64,000 nucleotides of DNA, from positions 102,999,388 through 103,063,387 of the forward strand of contig OY978525.1 of assembly GCA_963854835.1 (NCBI GenBank), given 5' to 3'. Under the pieces are notes generated by a model that saw only the letters and a list, made by a program, of their open reading frames with translations, did no database searches and was not told the origin of the DNA. This document shows, one piece after another, positions 1 to 12,850 of this stretch (its first letter is position 1; each line of letters opens with the position of its first letter). This stretch comes from Megamerina dolium. Its lineage: Eukaryota > Arthropoda > Insecta > Diptera > Megamerinidae. The translations under genes were made by a program, and so were the position numbers.

Positions 1-2250
1 ATGCCAGGATTTATTACTAATACTAAGAATACATTAATATTAAATTGATTTCTGATCTCTTTTATAGTTCAATGGCTCTTGGCACTGCTTTTTTAAAACT
101 TATTCTGGGTCTTAAGTAAACACTCAAGAAAGTAAACTCATTATTTCAGCTGAGTGTCCAGCTCTTAAGAAGATGCAAGTTTTCATACAAAAAATTATTT
201 TTGAATCAGTTTCCAGTTCAACTTAAGGTAATAGATTTTAATCCAATTTGCAAAGACTGCAAATGCAACCTTGTTTTGACATTTGTCGTAGAAACAAATA
301 CAAAATTATTCTTTCTGTAAAGCTAACTTTTTCGCGCTTTTTTGCTGTGAGTTTATGAATCAATGAATATAGTAAAATATTCCCACGTTGTATGTCGTAA
401 CCGGATAAATGCATTTTACCCACTCTTAAGTCAGTAAAAAAAGGTTTTGTGGTCTGTGGATGGTTAACAGCGAATGAAGCTGACAGTAGAGTTTTCACAA
501 AGTCAAATTGTCTGTGATATATTGAGGGCATTCGAGCATCTTGTTGGCATCGGGCAAGCCAGTTTTTCAGTGTGAGTTTAACTCTATTTGTCGTTTAAAC
601 AAAGATTAAACTCGACTTGTAGTTTTTCAGTCAAATTTCAACGTAGTTTAAACGTCCAATATAGCTGGTTTAAACTATGATTAACCTATCAGTTGTTTAG
701 CTGTCTGTTCTTGCACTCCAGTACGTCTTTTCTTGCTGCGGTATTTAAAGAACCTGTACTGTCGAGTCCGGTTCCAAGAAGAACCGGGTATTTGGACCGG
801 TTCCGGTTCACAAAAAAGTGGTAACGCAAATAGGCCCTTTGAAATAGCTAAACAAATTTTTTACAAAAATACAATTAATTTTTATATTTTTGATACAAAG
901 TGATGAAAATAAATAAACACAACATATTACATTAATTCCTTAATTAATTATTGTATGACAACAATTTAACCTACGAGATAGCGATTATATCAAATAAATA
1001 AATCAAATAAAATCGAATCTCACTAACGCATTTTAAACACGTAACAGCAAGAGAACAAAAAGCCCATGTATTTTGTGGTTGCCTGAAACCTCTAAAAAGT
1101 CAAACACGAAATGAACAATTTCTCTATTAGTGAATGTATAGAATGTTTGACAACAAACAAAACGTACGTCAATGAAATTAAATATTGAATAACATATAAA
1201 ACAAATAAAAAGATAAACAAAGTTTGACAATTTAGGGGTCACACAAAATTTAAACAACTAAAACCAGTTGCTGGAAATTGATTGATTGATTTTGACAGTT
1301 GCTATTTTTTTCATATAAAGCAAATTATTATTAGCAGCATTTTTAATAGTAGAAATTTGCAGCAACTTTTTTTCTTATTTCTTACCTCTCTTTTTGCTCT
1401 CTAGAGTACGTGAACACTTTTCCAGTAAAAATTTATTAACAATTTTTAATCATGTTCTTGATGTGAACATGTCTAATGTTTTCCATATGGGGACATTACA
1501 GTATCAATAGCTGCATTCTTTTTTAACCGAGTTGCAAAAGAACACCAACTCGCATTTAATTTCCCTTTTACTTGAATATAATTTCACTTTAGTTACTTAG
1601 CAACGCTGGTGGTATATATGGTTGTTCGTGAAATTTATAAACGAAATAAAAACAAAAAAGAAACACCTGCGGAATCTGTGGTAAATATATTCGTTTATTT
1701 AAAATAAATTTTTATTTGCACTTTCTTTATTTTGCTTATTTTTGTTTATATTTACAATAATTTGACGTGTTGTTGAAATTTCCCAAGCACATTCCAGTAG
1801 TCTATTCACAATAGTGCTGTTTTTTTACTTTCCAACCCTATAACTCAGGTCGATTAAAATATAAGCCAGTTCAATTGAACTCGGTTAAAATAGACGATGT
1901 CGCTTATCTTTGTTGTTGCTTTGCATGCAGTTCGGCAAATAAGTCAGTGTTCTTTTGCAACTCACGTGCAAGAGAATGCGGCTAATGTCTTGCCGCACCA
2001 AAAAACACAGCAACATATTGATAGTATAATATCCCTAATAGATTTTGAAATTATAATGAAATATATTGAATGTCATTCCAAAATACCACCAAATACCATA
2101 TACTTCATATAATGTAGGTATATATAAATATTGCTTATAGAAAGTTCTTTCTTATTATACACTTAATATATTTAATGATTAATATAAAAGGAGTTGTATT
2201 TAGGCTCTGCAAAGATGAACAATTCTTTGTGGCAACACCACCCAACGATT
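1..2250. other. Intergenic, no supportable gene
   Basis: AT-rich sequence with only short open frames. The best is a 71-codon frame at 1897-2112 (+) whose first residues are hydrophobic, but it matches no family I recognise and has no splice or codon-use support. I see no repeat ends or RNA gene here. Confidence 0.5.
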
Positions 2251-2255
2251 TAAGA

Positions 2256-2366
2256 CTCAATTATAGAAACTTAACGTAACTTGGATATCAGATACACAGA
2301 TACACCTAAAAGATTAAGTGACAGTATCTGTGCTAAATTATGTTACGTTACGTTTCTATAATTGAG
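2256..2366. repeat. Short palindromic element
   Basis: Two arms read as inverted repeats: 2256-2280 (CTCAATTATAGAAAC...) and 2341-2366 (...GTTTCTATAATTGAG). An inner repeat of GATACACAGATAC-like sequence lies between them. The unit would fold into a long hairpin. Similar small hairpins, not clearly the same family, occur near 26760-26880 and 29500-29610. It is probably a small non-autonomous DNA transposon. Confidence 0.5.
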
Positions 2367-2668
2367 CCCTTACTATGATTACGTATTAAAACAGCCGACT
2401 TAGCATTACCTTTTCACGTTTAATGTGTGTACGTAAGGAGATAAAAGAAAAACAATTACAAAAATATCTAAATTACCAATTATAATCAAATTGGAAGATC
2501 TGAAGACTGGACTACGCCACGTACCATATGCCATGAATAAACTTGTAAGTCTGGGTTTATTTTATTTGACAGCTTATTCCTTATTATGGTATTACGTATT
2601 AATAGCAATTAATCTCCTTTTGTTATTGTTGTTATACTCACTACTTACTCCGAATACGGGTGCCGTAC

Positions 2669-2705
2669 GTTAATCCGGATTAACGCTGCCGTCTGTCTAG
2701 GCTAT
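2669..2705. repeat. Terminal fragment of the 528-bp MITE family
   Basis: This is a solitary terminus (GTTAATCCGGATTAACG through GTCTGTCTAGGCTA). It matches the right end of the related copy at 60832-61358. It abuts the full copy that starts at 2708, so two termini sit head to head, as if one element inserted beside the end of another. Confidence 0.6.
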
Positions 2706-2707
2706 TA

Positions 2708-3235
2708 TAGCCTAGACAGATGGCAGCCTAATTCCGGATTACCGGCGCACTTAATCCGAATAAAATAATAACCTGACAGACGGCAGTATTGCGGATTAAC
2801 TAAACGGCTGATTGCTGTTTTATTAGGTCTGCTCACTTACATTACTATCACTATCAATTTCTGTCATCTGTCACTCTCGATATGAGAAAATCTACAAGAA
2901 GTACGTGAACTGAAAACTATCAGAAACTTGTAAATTGACATTCACCGTTCGTAATTGACAGCTGAATTTATTTGTTCGCCAACGCTTTTCATGTTGAAAA
3001 CTGTTAAGAATTGTTGAAAGTTTTTTGTTAGCGAACATACCTAATGTTTTATAAAATGGATCGAGAAAAATTCACAATAGACAATTTTCAACAGTGTTGC
3101 CATAGCAAATTGCCCTGATCCTCTTTTATTTTGAGAATGAACTCATAGAGTTTATGTGGATTAGCTGCAGTTAATGCCCAAGTTAATTCGAATTAACTCG
3201 GTAATCCGGAATTAGGCTGCCATCTGTCTAGGCTA
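2708..3235 (+). mobile_element. MITE copy A, PIF/Harbinger-like, 528 bp
   Basis: It starts TAGCCTAGACAGATGGCAG and ends with the inverted complement CTGCCATCTGTCTAGGCTA. It is flanked on both sides by TTA, a 3-bp target duplication typical of PIF/Harbinger elements. It is the same length as copy B at 25046 and carries the same internal sequence. It has no coding capacity. Confidence 0.8.
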
Positions 3236-3238
3236 TTA

Positions 3239-4040
3239 GTTACTTTTTGCTTTTAATCATCAAAATACTGACCACGCATATATATGTAAGTATAAGAATG
3301 TCTAATTTTCTGGAATGTATATCTCTATCATTTCGATTTCATTTGATCATTTTCGATTGACTTTGTGTGACGTAAAACTAGGAAAATTATTCGTATTTTC
3401 GTTTTTATTGTATTTCGTTAATATTGTAAATAAATAAACGCATTTAATCGCTTTGAATAAATTAAATTAAAATTATTAAGATTAGCAAAGCCAATAACAT
3501 CGGTTTTCAAATCACTTGTAAATTGTTTTTTGCAAGCAAACTTAACATCTATTCGCTTTCGATCGCTTTTTTTAAAGAATAACGACGTTAATACTAACTC
3601 TAACTTGTAAAAATAATAAGTTTTTTTTGCTATTTTATTATTATATACAACATTTTTGAAGGAATTAGTGCTTTTGTGCTATAGATTTTTTGGCACTATT
3701 TTTGCATACCCTGTCTTCCTACGACGGTTTATATATTCGCTAAAAATTGTAAATTTTGTTATTATATAGAAAAAATGCAAGCATGGAACAAATATTTTAA
3801 TTTTATTTGTACAACAACATTTAAATTCTACAACTTCGATATAATTATGATCTTTATTGATTAAATATATCTTTCGAACCAATGTGGCAATGCCACTGGT
3901 TTCATTTTGGAGCAGATGTTTTTGTAAAACAGAGTTGTTATTACAGTCGAGTCGTGTACAGCTGATCCGGGTGATGTTGCCACATTTTTATTTGATAGAA
4001 AGAAATACCCCATAACTAGATCTGACGGAAACAAACAGTA
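3239..4040. other. Intergenic, no gene seen
   Basis: AT-rich spacer between the MITE and the first dolichol-kinase-like gene. A 67-codon minus-strand frame at 3679-3882 is Cys-rich in its middle, but nothing supports it as a gene. Confidence 0.4.
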
Positions 4041-4046
4041 TGCGAA

Positions 4047-4110
4047 ACTACCTCAATACCGTTAAATCCGGGTTTTTCGCACATTGACCATCATGTGCGA
4101 CTTCCGTTAA
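4047..4110 (+). promoter_or_regulatory. Conserved promoter-proximal block of copy 1
   Basis: It contains ACTACCTCAATACCGTTAA and a second CCGTTAA at 4104. The same pair occurs before copies 2 and 3, and a single CCGTTAA before copy 4. It lies 113 bp before the first ATG. I see no clear TATA box. A role in transcription start or control is inferred from conservation between the paralogues. Confidence 0.45.
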
Positions 4111-4171
4111 ATGAGTTATGCTTAGATTATAGTAATAGCTTCTTCATTTGGAATTTGTCTTGTAATTTAAT

Positions 4172-6342
4172 ATGTCTGGACTTATATTTTTCATTGGACA
4201 ACCAGGGCCAGACCTGCACATTGATGCAGCATTTGAAGATATTCCTATGGATCAGTTTAGAGAAAATTTAGAAGAAGAGTCCATTGCATCAAATGTAGTT
4301 GAATGTGAACGAAGACGACCAAATCTCTCCGAATGGACAAGGTAAAGTGTTAAATGTGTCAAATGGGCAATATATTACATGTATGTGTGTATATGCTGCG
4401 TGCGCTATAAGGTTTCTTTTAATTGCTTTGATAAGACACTTGTGCTCTGTGGTTTCATTTCATTTTATTATATTTTTTTGTGTGAATGTAATAATAATTC
4501 TTTAAAATGAAATCACAAAGTGGAAAACTCAAACGTAAGAATTCCGATGATGAAGGATACGATGCTTGTAAGAATACGGCGATTCATGAGCGCACAATTG
4601 ATTTTCGCGGTCAATGTGTCAGGTAATATTTGTTGAAAGTTCATAGTTTACACTGTTGTGCAGCATGTCGTTAAATAATAACTTTTTGGTCTTACATATG
4701 CTAATTTTTTATTTTTGTGTTTTATATTTATTTTATTCTATTCTTAAATAGACCATTTGCATCTGGTGGTTACTGGTTGTTTCCCATGTTTGCGATAGCA
4801 CTTGTTGCCCAGTATGGATACGAGTTTCTATGTACATTATCAAAAGAACACCTTGTGCTTACAGTCTCCGCATGTAGTATGTGTTTCGAAACAGTATTCT
4901 CTGCAATTAATTTCCTAAAAACACTGCGTATGAGAACGAATATTTTGTTATTTTGTATACCGGTGGCAGTATCAAGTGTCTTGTTTATATTTGTTATTGA
5001 TGTAACATGGTACATGGGTTTAATCTATGGAGGAGCAGTGAATTTCCTGCATAGAATTTCGTACATACGTCTAATGAAAAGTGCACCGAAAAGTTTCTCA
5101 TTTGGTGAAGCTAGTATAGTTGTACAAGGTACGCTATTATTTGGAATGCATGTGTGTTTAAATTTTGGGGCTTATCTAACTACTACAACTGATACAGATA
5201 AAGATATTAGATCAGTGATGATAGTAAGCATATGTAAGCATGTATTTGGTACACTTATATAATAATTTATTTTCTTTCTAGTTGGGCCTATTTTATTTGC
5301 TGATTTTCTGCGTAATTTTAAATCTACACGAATTCATGCAGAAGCCGGCTTGCTTCTACAGCTTGGTAGCAGTTCTATTGTTGGCCGTTTCGTGCATTCC
5401 AATATCGATGCAATTACCAATTGTGATATTATACAAATTTATTAGTAAAAGTTCGCGCCGAGTAAGTTTCATTGATTTACATGTACACATATATAGTTAA
5501 ATAACACTACCGTTTTAGATATTTTTTGTCTGCTATTACGCAGCGATATGTTGTGTACTAATTCTGTTTTTGGTCTTGGCGAAGAGATACTTTATTCGTA
5601 ATAGATCGCCTAGTTCGCGAAAGGCATCGACACGTTTACGTAAAGTATTTCATCTCTTCATGCTCTTGGTATATGTACCTGGACTACTCTATGAATGTAC
5701 TTTACTTTATGTTGCATCGGGTGTCGCTTTAGCTGGTTTAGTTCTATTGGAAGCGATGCGAACGCTTTGTATACCGCCAATTTGGGATACAATAGCTGGC
5801 TTATACGAACATTTCACCGATATTAAAGATGCAGGACCAATTGCCGTTACACCTTTCGCCTTGCTTGTTGGATGTTCTCTGCCACTTTGGATTACGGAAT
5901 GTCCTTGTGCAAAATTAGACCAACATCCTTATGACATGATGTTAATGCTGTCTGGTGTGATAACCATCGGAATTGGTGATAGTATGGCGAGTATAATCGG
6001 TTCACTATTTGGGCAGAAGCAGTGGCCAGGTATAAAGCTACTTATATTTATGCAATTGTAATGATAATAGCATTTCTATTCTCACATTTAGGATCTCATC
6101 GTACACTACTAGGTTCTCTTGCATATTTTATATCATGTTATATTGGCCTTTTTGCAATTTATAGAAATGTATCGCGCGAAGATATGGTCGGCTTCAATTT
6201 GAGTGTGATTGTTACCATGTTAATTGAGGCTTACACAAATCAAATAGATAACTTGGCTTTACCTTTTGTCTATTACATTATTATGATTCTACGTAGTACA
6301 ATGCTGAGGTATTTAGCGTTAATTATATCATATTTCCGTTAA
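4172..6342 (+). CDS. Dolk: Dolichol kinase-like protein, copy 1
   Basis: Five exons: 4172-4341, 4752-5223, 5282-5461, 5519-6029 and 6092-6342, all with GT..AG borders, giving 527 aa. Dolichol kinase transfers phosphate from CTP to dolichol in the ER membrane. The protein is hydrophobic throughout, with many membrane segments, and has the family's order: FSFGEASIVVQG in the middle, R-K-V-F-H-L with YVPGLLYE, VTPFALLVGCSLPLW, then IGIGDSMASIIG near residue 427 and TNQIDNLALP near the C-terminus. The length is close to human DOLK (about 538 aa). Of the four copies this one keeps the Gly-Asp-Ser motif and the family spacing best. However, the K-K-T-x-E-G motif reads H-R-T-L-L-G, split by the last intron. 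An alternative first exon lies at 4507-4622. It is most likely the ancestral enzyme gene; activity is unproven. Confidence 0.88.
4507..4622 (+). CDS. Alternative or additional first exon of copy 1
   Basis: Within the first intron, an ATG at 4507 opens a 38-codon frame (MKSQSGKLKRKNSDDEG..., ending IDFRGQCV) that stops at an AG|GTAATA donor in the same phase as exon 4172-4341. It therefore joins the exon at 4752 in frame and gives 509 aa. Alternatively an acceptor after CACAAAG (exon from 4521) would join it in frame behind exon 4172-4341, giving 561 aa. The charged, Lys/Asp-rich sequence looks like a cytosolic N-terminus. Which form is used cannot be decided from DNA. Confidence 0.55.
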
Positions 6343-7650
6343 CTTAGTACAATTGAAATTCCTTATAAATATAATTTGTTTTTATGTTAATCTAATGATA
6401 TGTTGTTCAATAATTATACCATAGAATTTAAGAAACTTGTACGTATTGACTTCTGAAACCAAATATATTTATATTTTTCTAAGAAATGTGTCAACAAATA
6501 TTTCTGCAATTGCAAAGAATTTACGGTAGTTGTAAAGGAAACTAAAATATTATGAGTTGCTTTAGAAATAACTTAGTCGAAATATTTTTGCAAAGCTGTA
6601 AAAGACTTGATAATTTCCGTTTTTAATTGAAAACTTGGAATACTTGCTTAAATATTATTTTTCAATTTGAGAATGAGATTTGCGAAACATGTACTTTTAC
6701 TTAGCAAAGGAAACATATATCTGTGTTTGATTAAATGGCATTACTAGCTGATCAACTGATTAACTATCAAGTATGGTAAGTCATGCTGCACAATGAGCAT
6801 TAAAAGCATCTGCCTAGAAACGTGATGTAAACTGCACCTACAATTTGGTGCCAGCGTTAAATGCATTTGTAAGTAATCGAAAAATACTTTCACAATATCA
6901 CTTCCATTTGAGAATTAATGAATAAAATAACACGATTATAATTTGAGAAAATAAAGTTATTTCGTTTAGTTTATTCAGCATTGATATTTTCAGTTTACAG
7001 AGTTAAGTTAATTACAACATTTTCTTCTTGTTATTTTAACATAATTGATAATTCATTAAATAATGTTAAGATTTCCCACAATACAACAAATTCAGAACAT
7101 TGATGTCATTCGGATTTATTTTGCTTTTTCTGGAAATTATGGAAAAATACTCAACATGTAACTTTATCGTTAAAGATTTATCAAAATTTAATTACTTCAT
7201 CTGTGGTTATCCAATAAATTTGCAACAATAAATTAATAGATTTACTATGAGGAGCTGGGACGATTTATGCACTCAAATTGATATAAAAAATATGTATACA
7301 AACACATGCAATCCGTTTAGATATTTATTTTCTTGCATAATGACCATTTTCCATTAAAATATAGCATCAAAATAAATCACTTACATTAAATTTATATCGA
7401 ATTGAGTAATTTAAGCTCTATTGTGAATATGACAACAATTTATATTATTTAATATTAGTTTGTGCAATCTTAGATCTTAACTTTAATTAAAATGTTTGTG
7501 ACGTGAACAATTTTTCTACGTTCTCTTAGTATCAAATGGTCATTTTTTTTTTTTTTTACAAATTTTCCTTATATGGTTGTAATTTATAACAACAATCTAT
7601 GCATTTGATATGAAATTGTCTCTTTATGCTTGCAATGAAATATTGTTTGA
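6343..7650. other. 3' UTR and spacer between copies 1 and 2
   Basis: AT-rich, with no open frame of note on either strand. It probably holds the 3' UTR of copy 1; no single poly(A) signal stands out. Confidence 0.4.
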
Positions 7651-7659
7651 TAACAAAAA

Positions 7660-7737
7660 CTACCGCACTACCGTTAAGTCCCAGTATTTTGAAGCAAAAA
7701 TAATTTTGCAATTTAATCATAGAGGAACTGCCGTTAT
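7660..7737 (+). promoter_or_regulatory. Conserved promoter-proximal block of copy 2
   Basis: It reads ACTACCGCACTACCGTTAA, followed by GTCCCAGTATTTTGAAGC, then a second CCGTTAT at 7731. It is nearly identical to the block before copy 3. The first CCGTTAA starts 154 bp before the ATG, the same distance as in copies 3 and 4. Confidence 0.5.
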
Positions 7738-7824
7738 ATACCATATTTTGTATTTAGAATTTCGTTAGATAACACGTGGAATAATTAAAATTTTAATTTA
7801 GATTTGTTTGTCTTTAAATTGAAG

Positions 7825-9794
7825 ATGTCGCTCGATAATTTGCCTTCTCGGCCTGCTCGGGCTGCTCGGCAATTCAACCAATATCCGGAAGATCCAGATG
7901 CAATACAGGAAATGGAATTGGTCAGGTATAACTTCAGAAATCAAGATCAAAGGCCTGCAATAGAAGAAGACAATGTTGTTCCAGTCTCTCTTACAAGGTA
8001 TAATGTGTTCAGATTTCTGACACTAAGATCAAAACGAACTTAATGCATGAAAATAGTATTTCTACAATTTTTTCTCTTTAAATAACCTCGCTAATTTGCT
8101 ATTTGTTATTTGTTTTTTCATATTATTTGCATGAATAGACCTAATTCATCCAATGGCTACTGGTTAAGCATGCTGTTGCCGATGGCATTTTTTTCGTACA
8201 ACGTGCGCGTACTCATTAGAGAAAAGTTTGAATTCGATAATTCAAATAAATCGGACATTTACAAACAATATGATTTGAATTGGGAATATAGACTGCTTAC
8301 GACAGCCGCAATCAATATGTTTTTAGCAACAGTATGGACCCTAATATTGATGAACAACGAACAAATAGCTCGTTGGAAAAATATAGCCATATATTGTATA
8401 TCTTCAATAGCTGCAAGTGTTTTATATTATGTTTTAGTGCCTAATGCAATTTATTATTGTGTACCTCTCGCAATGTTAATAACTTTCGTTTATAAAATGA
8501 CGTATGTACGTGTACTGAATTGTTTCAAAGCATGCTTCACCTATGGTGAAGCATGTATCATAGTTCAAGGCATATTATTATTTGTTTTGAATACATTGGT
8601 TAAATCGCCAAAATTATTTACTGCAGCTACATTAGATGAGCAGGTTGTAGCGGTAATATCGGTAAGAATTCGACTAAATTATTTTGTTAAGAACTTACAT
8701 GTAAAAATATGTAATGATTTTCTCACATTTAGATGGGATTATTATATCTATTGATATTCTACATAATTCTGTATTACGTGGATATGGCACGACAGCCGAA
8801 ATATTTTTACACATTATACATGTTGCAATTATTGGCCTCATCATGTATTCCCATTTCAAAACGAGTACCAGTTGTCATATTATTTGAATATATTACAATC
8901 CAAAATAGAGTAAATTCAACTATATAGCTTATTTTTATTTCTATTTTATATGCGACTTTATCGTTACAGCCATGGGCAGTTGGAGGTTTTGTAATGGTAT
9001 CGGCTTTGATAATATTTTGCATGTATTTAATGATGTCCTTCAATATGAGAGAATATATAGCAAATCTGCATAAAATCTACGTTCTGTTCATCTTATATGT
9101 CTATATACAGGGCTTTTTCACACAGTGTAGCCTAATTTACTTTTTCTCGACTTGGCTCTTAATATTGTTCATTCTATTGGAAACGTTGCGAAAACTCCAA
9201 ATACCGCCGTTGGGAGCTATGTTAAATAGAGCAATGCAACAGTTTGCCAACCCAAGAGATGGAGATGGCTCATTTATGATAACACCATTTACATACATCA
9301 TTGCATGTGCGATGCCTTTGTGGATAACAGAACCTGCATGTGTGGAAGATGGCAGGAAAAATGGAATTTCTGATCATTTGCTAATACCGTGCGGTTTTAT
9401 AACAGTAGCTATTGCTGATACATTAGCATGCGTAGTCGGTTCTTCACTAGAGGATATTTTTACATGGCCCAACTTCAACGGTATGTAAAAATATTTACAA
9501 TACTACAAATATACTGATTATTATACTGATTGCTTTCTTTCAGACACCCGTAGAACCCTATTAGGCTCAATTGTATATTTCGTTTCAGTTTTTATTGGTT
9601 TAAGTTTGATGGACATTCTTCATTTTGATTATGTAGATTATATTGAATTTTTAATTGTTGCAATCATTACTACGATAGTTGAACATAGGATTGATCAAAT
9701 AGATAATTTAGTTTTACCATTGGTTTCTTTTATTGTTTTATGCTATCGTGTGCCGTTAGACAAATTTAAGGAAGGATACAACGCCAAAGAATAG
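7825..9794 (+). CDS. Dolichol kinase-like protein, copy 2
   Basis: Five exons: 7825-7997, 8139-8661, 8733-8909, 8970-9480 and 9544-9794, giving 544 aa. The intron phases equal those of copy 1, and exons 4 and 5 have exactly the same lengths (511 and 251 nt). The start is the first ATG after the conserved upstream block. Family landmarks are CFTYGEACIIVQG, the loop before ITEPACVE, VAIADTLACVVG near residue 440, and DQIDNLVLP. Compared with copy 1 and the human enzyme as I recall it, Gly of the Gly-Asp pair is Ala, the next loop is four residues longer and loses its second Gly, and K-T-x-E-G reads R-R-T-L-L-G. It has no frameshift or stop, so it looks maintained. It may be a diverged enzyme or a non-catalytic paralogue. 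Confidence 0.87.
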
Positions 9795-9925
9795 TTTAAG
9801 ACGTATTTTAAAGAGAATTTCATATAGACTGCCTATATTTTTATGTGTGAATTGTGTAATTACATGTCAAATTTATTTTATTTTGTTCAACTTAACTAAA
9901 CTATTGTACATGAATATAGGCTTAA

Positions 9926-9931
9926 AATAAA
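9926..9931 (+). terminator. Poly(A) signal of copy 2
   Basis: AATAAA lies 132 bp after the stop codon, in a 3' flank (CAACTTAACTAAACTA...TAAAATAAA) that copy 3 shares. Confidence 0.55.
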
Positions 9932-9949
9932 AATAACTGTTTTTAATTT

Positions 9950-11070
9950 TTTTGTTTTTCTTTTTTTTTATTATGGTTAGCTTTCATTCGCTTAATCCAA
10001 AAGTTGTACTCACCTGTAGTTTGATGAAAATAAATATAGATATTGTATAAAAAAAAGACGTATGCTGGTTTTAACCTCTAAATGCAAGATTTTTTTTTTT
10101 TTGGATTTGAAAAAATTGTGGAAACTATACCCACACAACTTCAGAAAATAAAAAGAAAAACAAATTTTTTTAAAGATATATCAACAATATATTCTGTTGT
10201 ATATCTGCAACACTATGCATTTATGTATGAAACCTTCAGTTAGTTATTTTATTAAAGCAAACTGAGATACTACACTTCTCACAGCTTCTTTGTGTGTATT
10301 CCGCACATACAAGCATTTTGCATCTTCTACAAGGTCAATTTTGTAGCCAATTATCTGTTGGCAGATAATGTTGGACAGTCCGCTAGGTACGGTTTATAAT
10401 GTCATAAATTTAGGTTATCTACACCCAAGTCACTTCTGCCCCAAAATCATGAGCCGCAGGATTGCAATTTTTAAATTGAGATGCACAACTATCTGAAAAA
10501 TTGTTCACAACTTTTAAATTCAGCCATTGTTTTGAGGTCGATTATAATCATCTTTAAGAAAACCCAAACATTGCATTTGTTATGGCTTAATCGTCACTGA
10601 ATGTGAAATAATACAGTATTTATGTCTTACCCAGGCGCGAACTTTGGATTTCGTCTTGGAAAAATATTGAAACTTGTTCAGTGAAATCCATTTGTAAAAT
10701 AGCCTCGTTCTGGTTTGTGCTTGCATATTGTTGACGTGCCAAGGTGTTTTAAATTCCCTTCTTCAGTTGTCCACCACACAGTCATATTCCTATTATAACG
10801 GTAAGAGATCTAATATATTATCACAATGATAGCAATAAATGCAGTTAATATATTTCTTTATTTTCTTTAAGTTTCTTCCATGGTTCTCGCTTTCTATTTC
10901 TGTCATCCATTGAAAATAATGCATTTTTTTGTTGGTATGACGGCTGTGATCAAATATTTTCTATAACTAAGTACTCGAATATTAAAATAGAGGTTCACAA
11001 AATTTCACTATATTATTAATTGTTCTTTCTTTATTATTGTTGGAAAATATCAAGTGTTTATAATGTAAAG
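9950..11070. other. Spacer, no gene seen
   Basis: AT-rich with poly-T runs. No open frame, RNA gene or terminal repeat can be supported. Confidence 0.4.
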
Positions 11071-11075
11071 TAAAG

Positions 11076-11395
11076 TGCCTTAGCTCAATGATTAGTGCGT
11101 AGCCTTCTGCTCTATAGGCCGTTGATTCAATCTCCGACTGAAGCACAACTTTAATATCGAAAAGATTTTTCTTTCGAACGATACCCACCTATCGGCAGGC
11201 AATTGGCAATTCTTCCTTTAGTAACAACTTGCCATGAATAAGCTTCTAAAAGAACTCTGTGACAAAGCTCTAAATCCTAAATCCTCTAAAGTGATGTCGC
11301 AAGGGTTCTGCCATTCGGAACCGGCTAAAATAAGTAGTTCCCTTCTAAGTCCAAAAATCTAACACGCACAACAGTATAGGAAGAGAAGCTTGGCC
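11076..11395 (+). repeat. tRNA-derived SINE, copy 1
   Basis: It opens with a tRNA-like head: CTTAGCTCAATGATTAGTGCG resembles box A, and GTTGATTCAATC resembles box B. A body shared with the copies near 17405 and 55305 follows (GGCAATTGGCAATTCTTCC, GTGACAAAGCTC). Its 3' part (GAGAAGCTTGGCCAAACAGCCCTT) is found again at 24536-24610. Confidence 0.65.
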
Positions 11396-12850
11396 AAACA
11401 GCCCTTCGGAGCTTATAAAGGCCACACATTAATTTTTTAATTTTTTATCAATTTTATTACCTTTCAATATTGTAATGGATGTAACCGAAAATAATATTTC
11501 TGCCACTTTTACGGATAGAAACTCAAATTTTTTGAGTTGTCTGAGGAGCAGTTGTAACATCATGCCAATTAGCAGTTGCATTTCAGACAGGCAACTATAA
11601 TAGATAGAGTTGCCACTCGTAATAGGGACATTCAAGTAATCCACAACACTCTTAATATAAAACATATAATGAAATTTCAACAAAACACAAGCGAGAGTAT
11701 ACTATTTTCAGAGATAACGGTTTTTATTAATGATAAGAAAGGGAATAAAAGAATATGTAAAATAAAAGCGAACTTACAAAGAAGGAGAACTGAGTGTTCA
11801 GTATATGCAAATTTCAGAGTTACGAAATTGATAAAAATAAAAAAAATTTATATATTTTTTCATTTTTCATTTATATATTTTTCAATTTTTTATTTTTCCA
11901 TGTTGTCCATCTCTATTGTCATGTAGGCATCGATTGACCGATTGATTCAATTAGCAAAATAAGTAAATAATTTTTTTTCTCAGCAATTTGGAATTTACCA
12001 TGTCAAACAAGAATATTCTAACATTAAGATGATTCTAAGAGACGAAATAGGCATCATTTTAAGGCAATAAAAATAAATCTATAATTGTCCAATATTGACA
12101 ATGGAGTTACATTCTCAGTTAAAAATTTAATTTTTTAATCATCATCATCATGATCTTCGTTATAACATATACTATTTTACAAATGTTTCATTCTGAAACT
12201 TTATTATCACTATCCAAATTCAAAAAGCTGCAAACTTCAATGCTAGATTTGCAGTCCATCTTCTTCTTTGCAATTAATAAACCCAATTCTACTCTACTCA
12301 GTACTTCTCACATACCTACCTTGATATTGTTGCATGGTTCAACATTTATTTTCTATCATTTCTTCTTCAGAATATTAAAGTAGAATTTTTTCTCGATTAC
12401 CACGAATTTCCTCTTTCGTTTTCTACCGATATCATTCATTATACTACGTGAAGTTTAAAAATATTTTGGTTTTTTTTTTATTTTTTTATTTTTAAATCAT
12501 GGGAAATTGTGAAAATCGATTTCTCCAAAAATTTGTCGTGATACAGCCCTCTGTTGAGTACCGATTAACCCACTAGGCTTGCTCATAACCGACATAATTT
12601 ACTAGAATGTTGATAAAAAAGAATTTCGTGCCAAAAACTAGAAGTGTCATGGCATTGAACGTGTAATATCGCCAATACTAAACTCAATATTCTGTAGAAT
12701 AAAAAAAGTTATGAAATGAATGGATATCAGTAGGTCAATAATGTGTATTGAGAGTGTTGAATAGATAAATTTTTAGCAAGATCTCTACTCTCTCGATATT
12801 GTAAAATTCCAGAAGAATAAAAACACAAATATTCTCACCTATTTAATATA
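11396..12850. other. Spacer, no gene seen
   Basis: AT-rich. The short overlapping frames on both strands near 11429-11926 have low-complexity Lys/Ile/Phe composition and no recognisable motif. Confidence 0.4.

Noticed and set aside
1897..2112. 71-codon + strand frame with a hydrophobic start, perhaps a secreted peptide
   Set aside because: No cleavage motif, family, splice or codon support; the frame ends in AT-rich low-complexity sequence.
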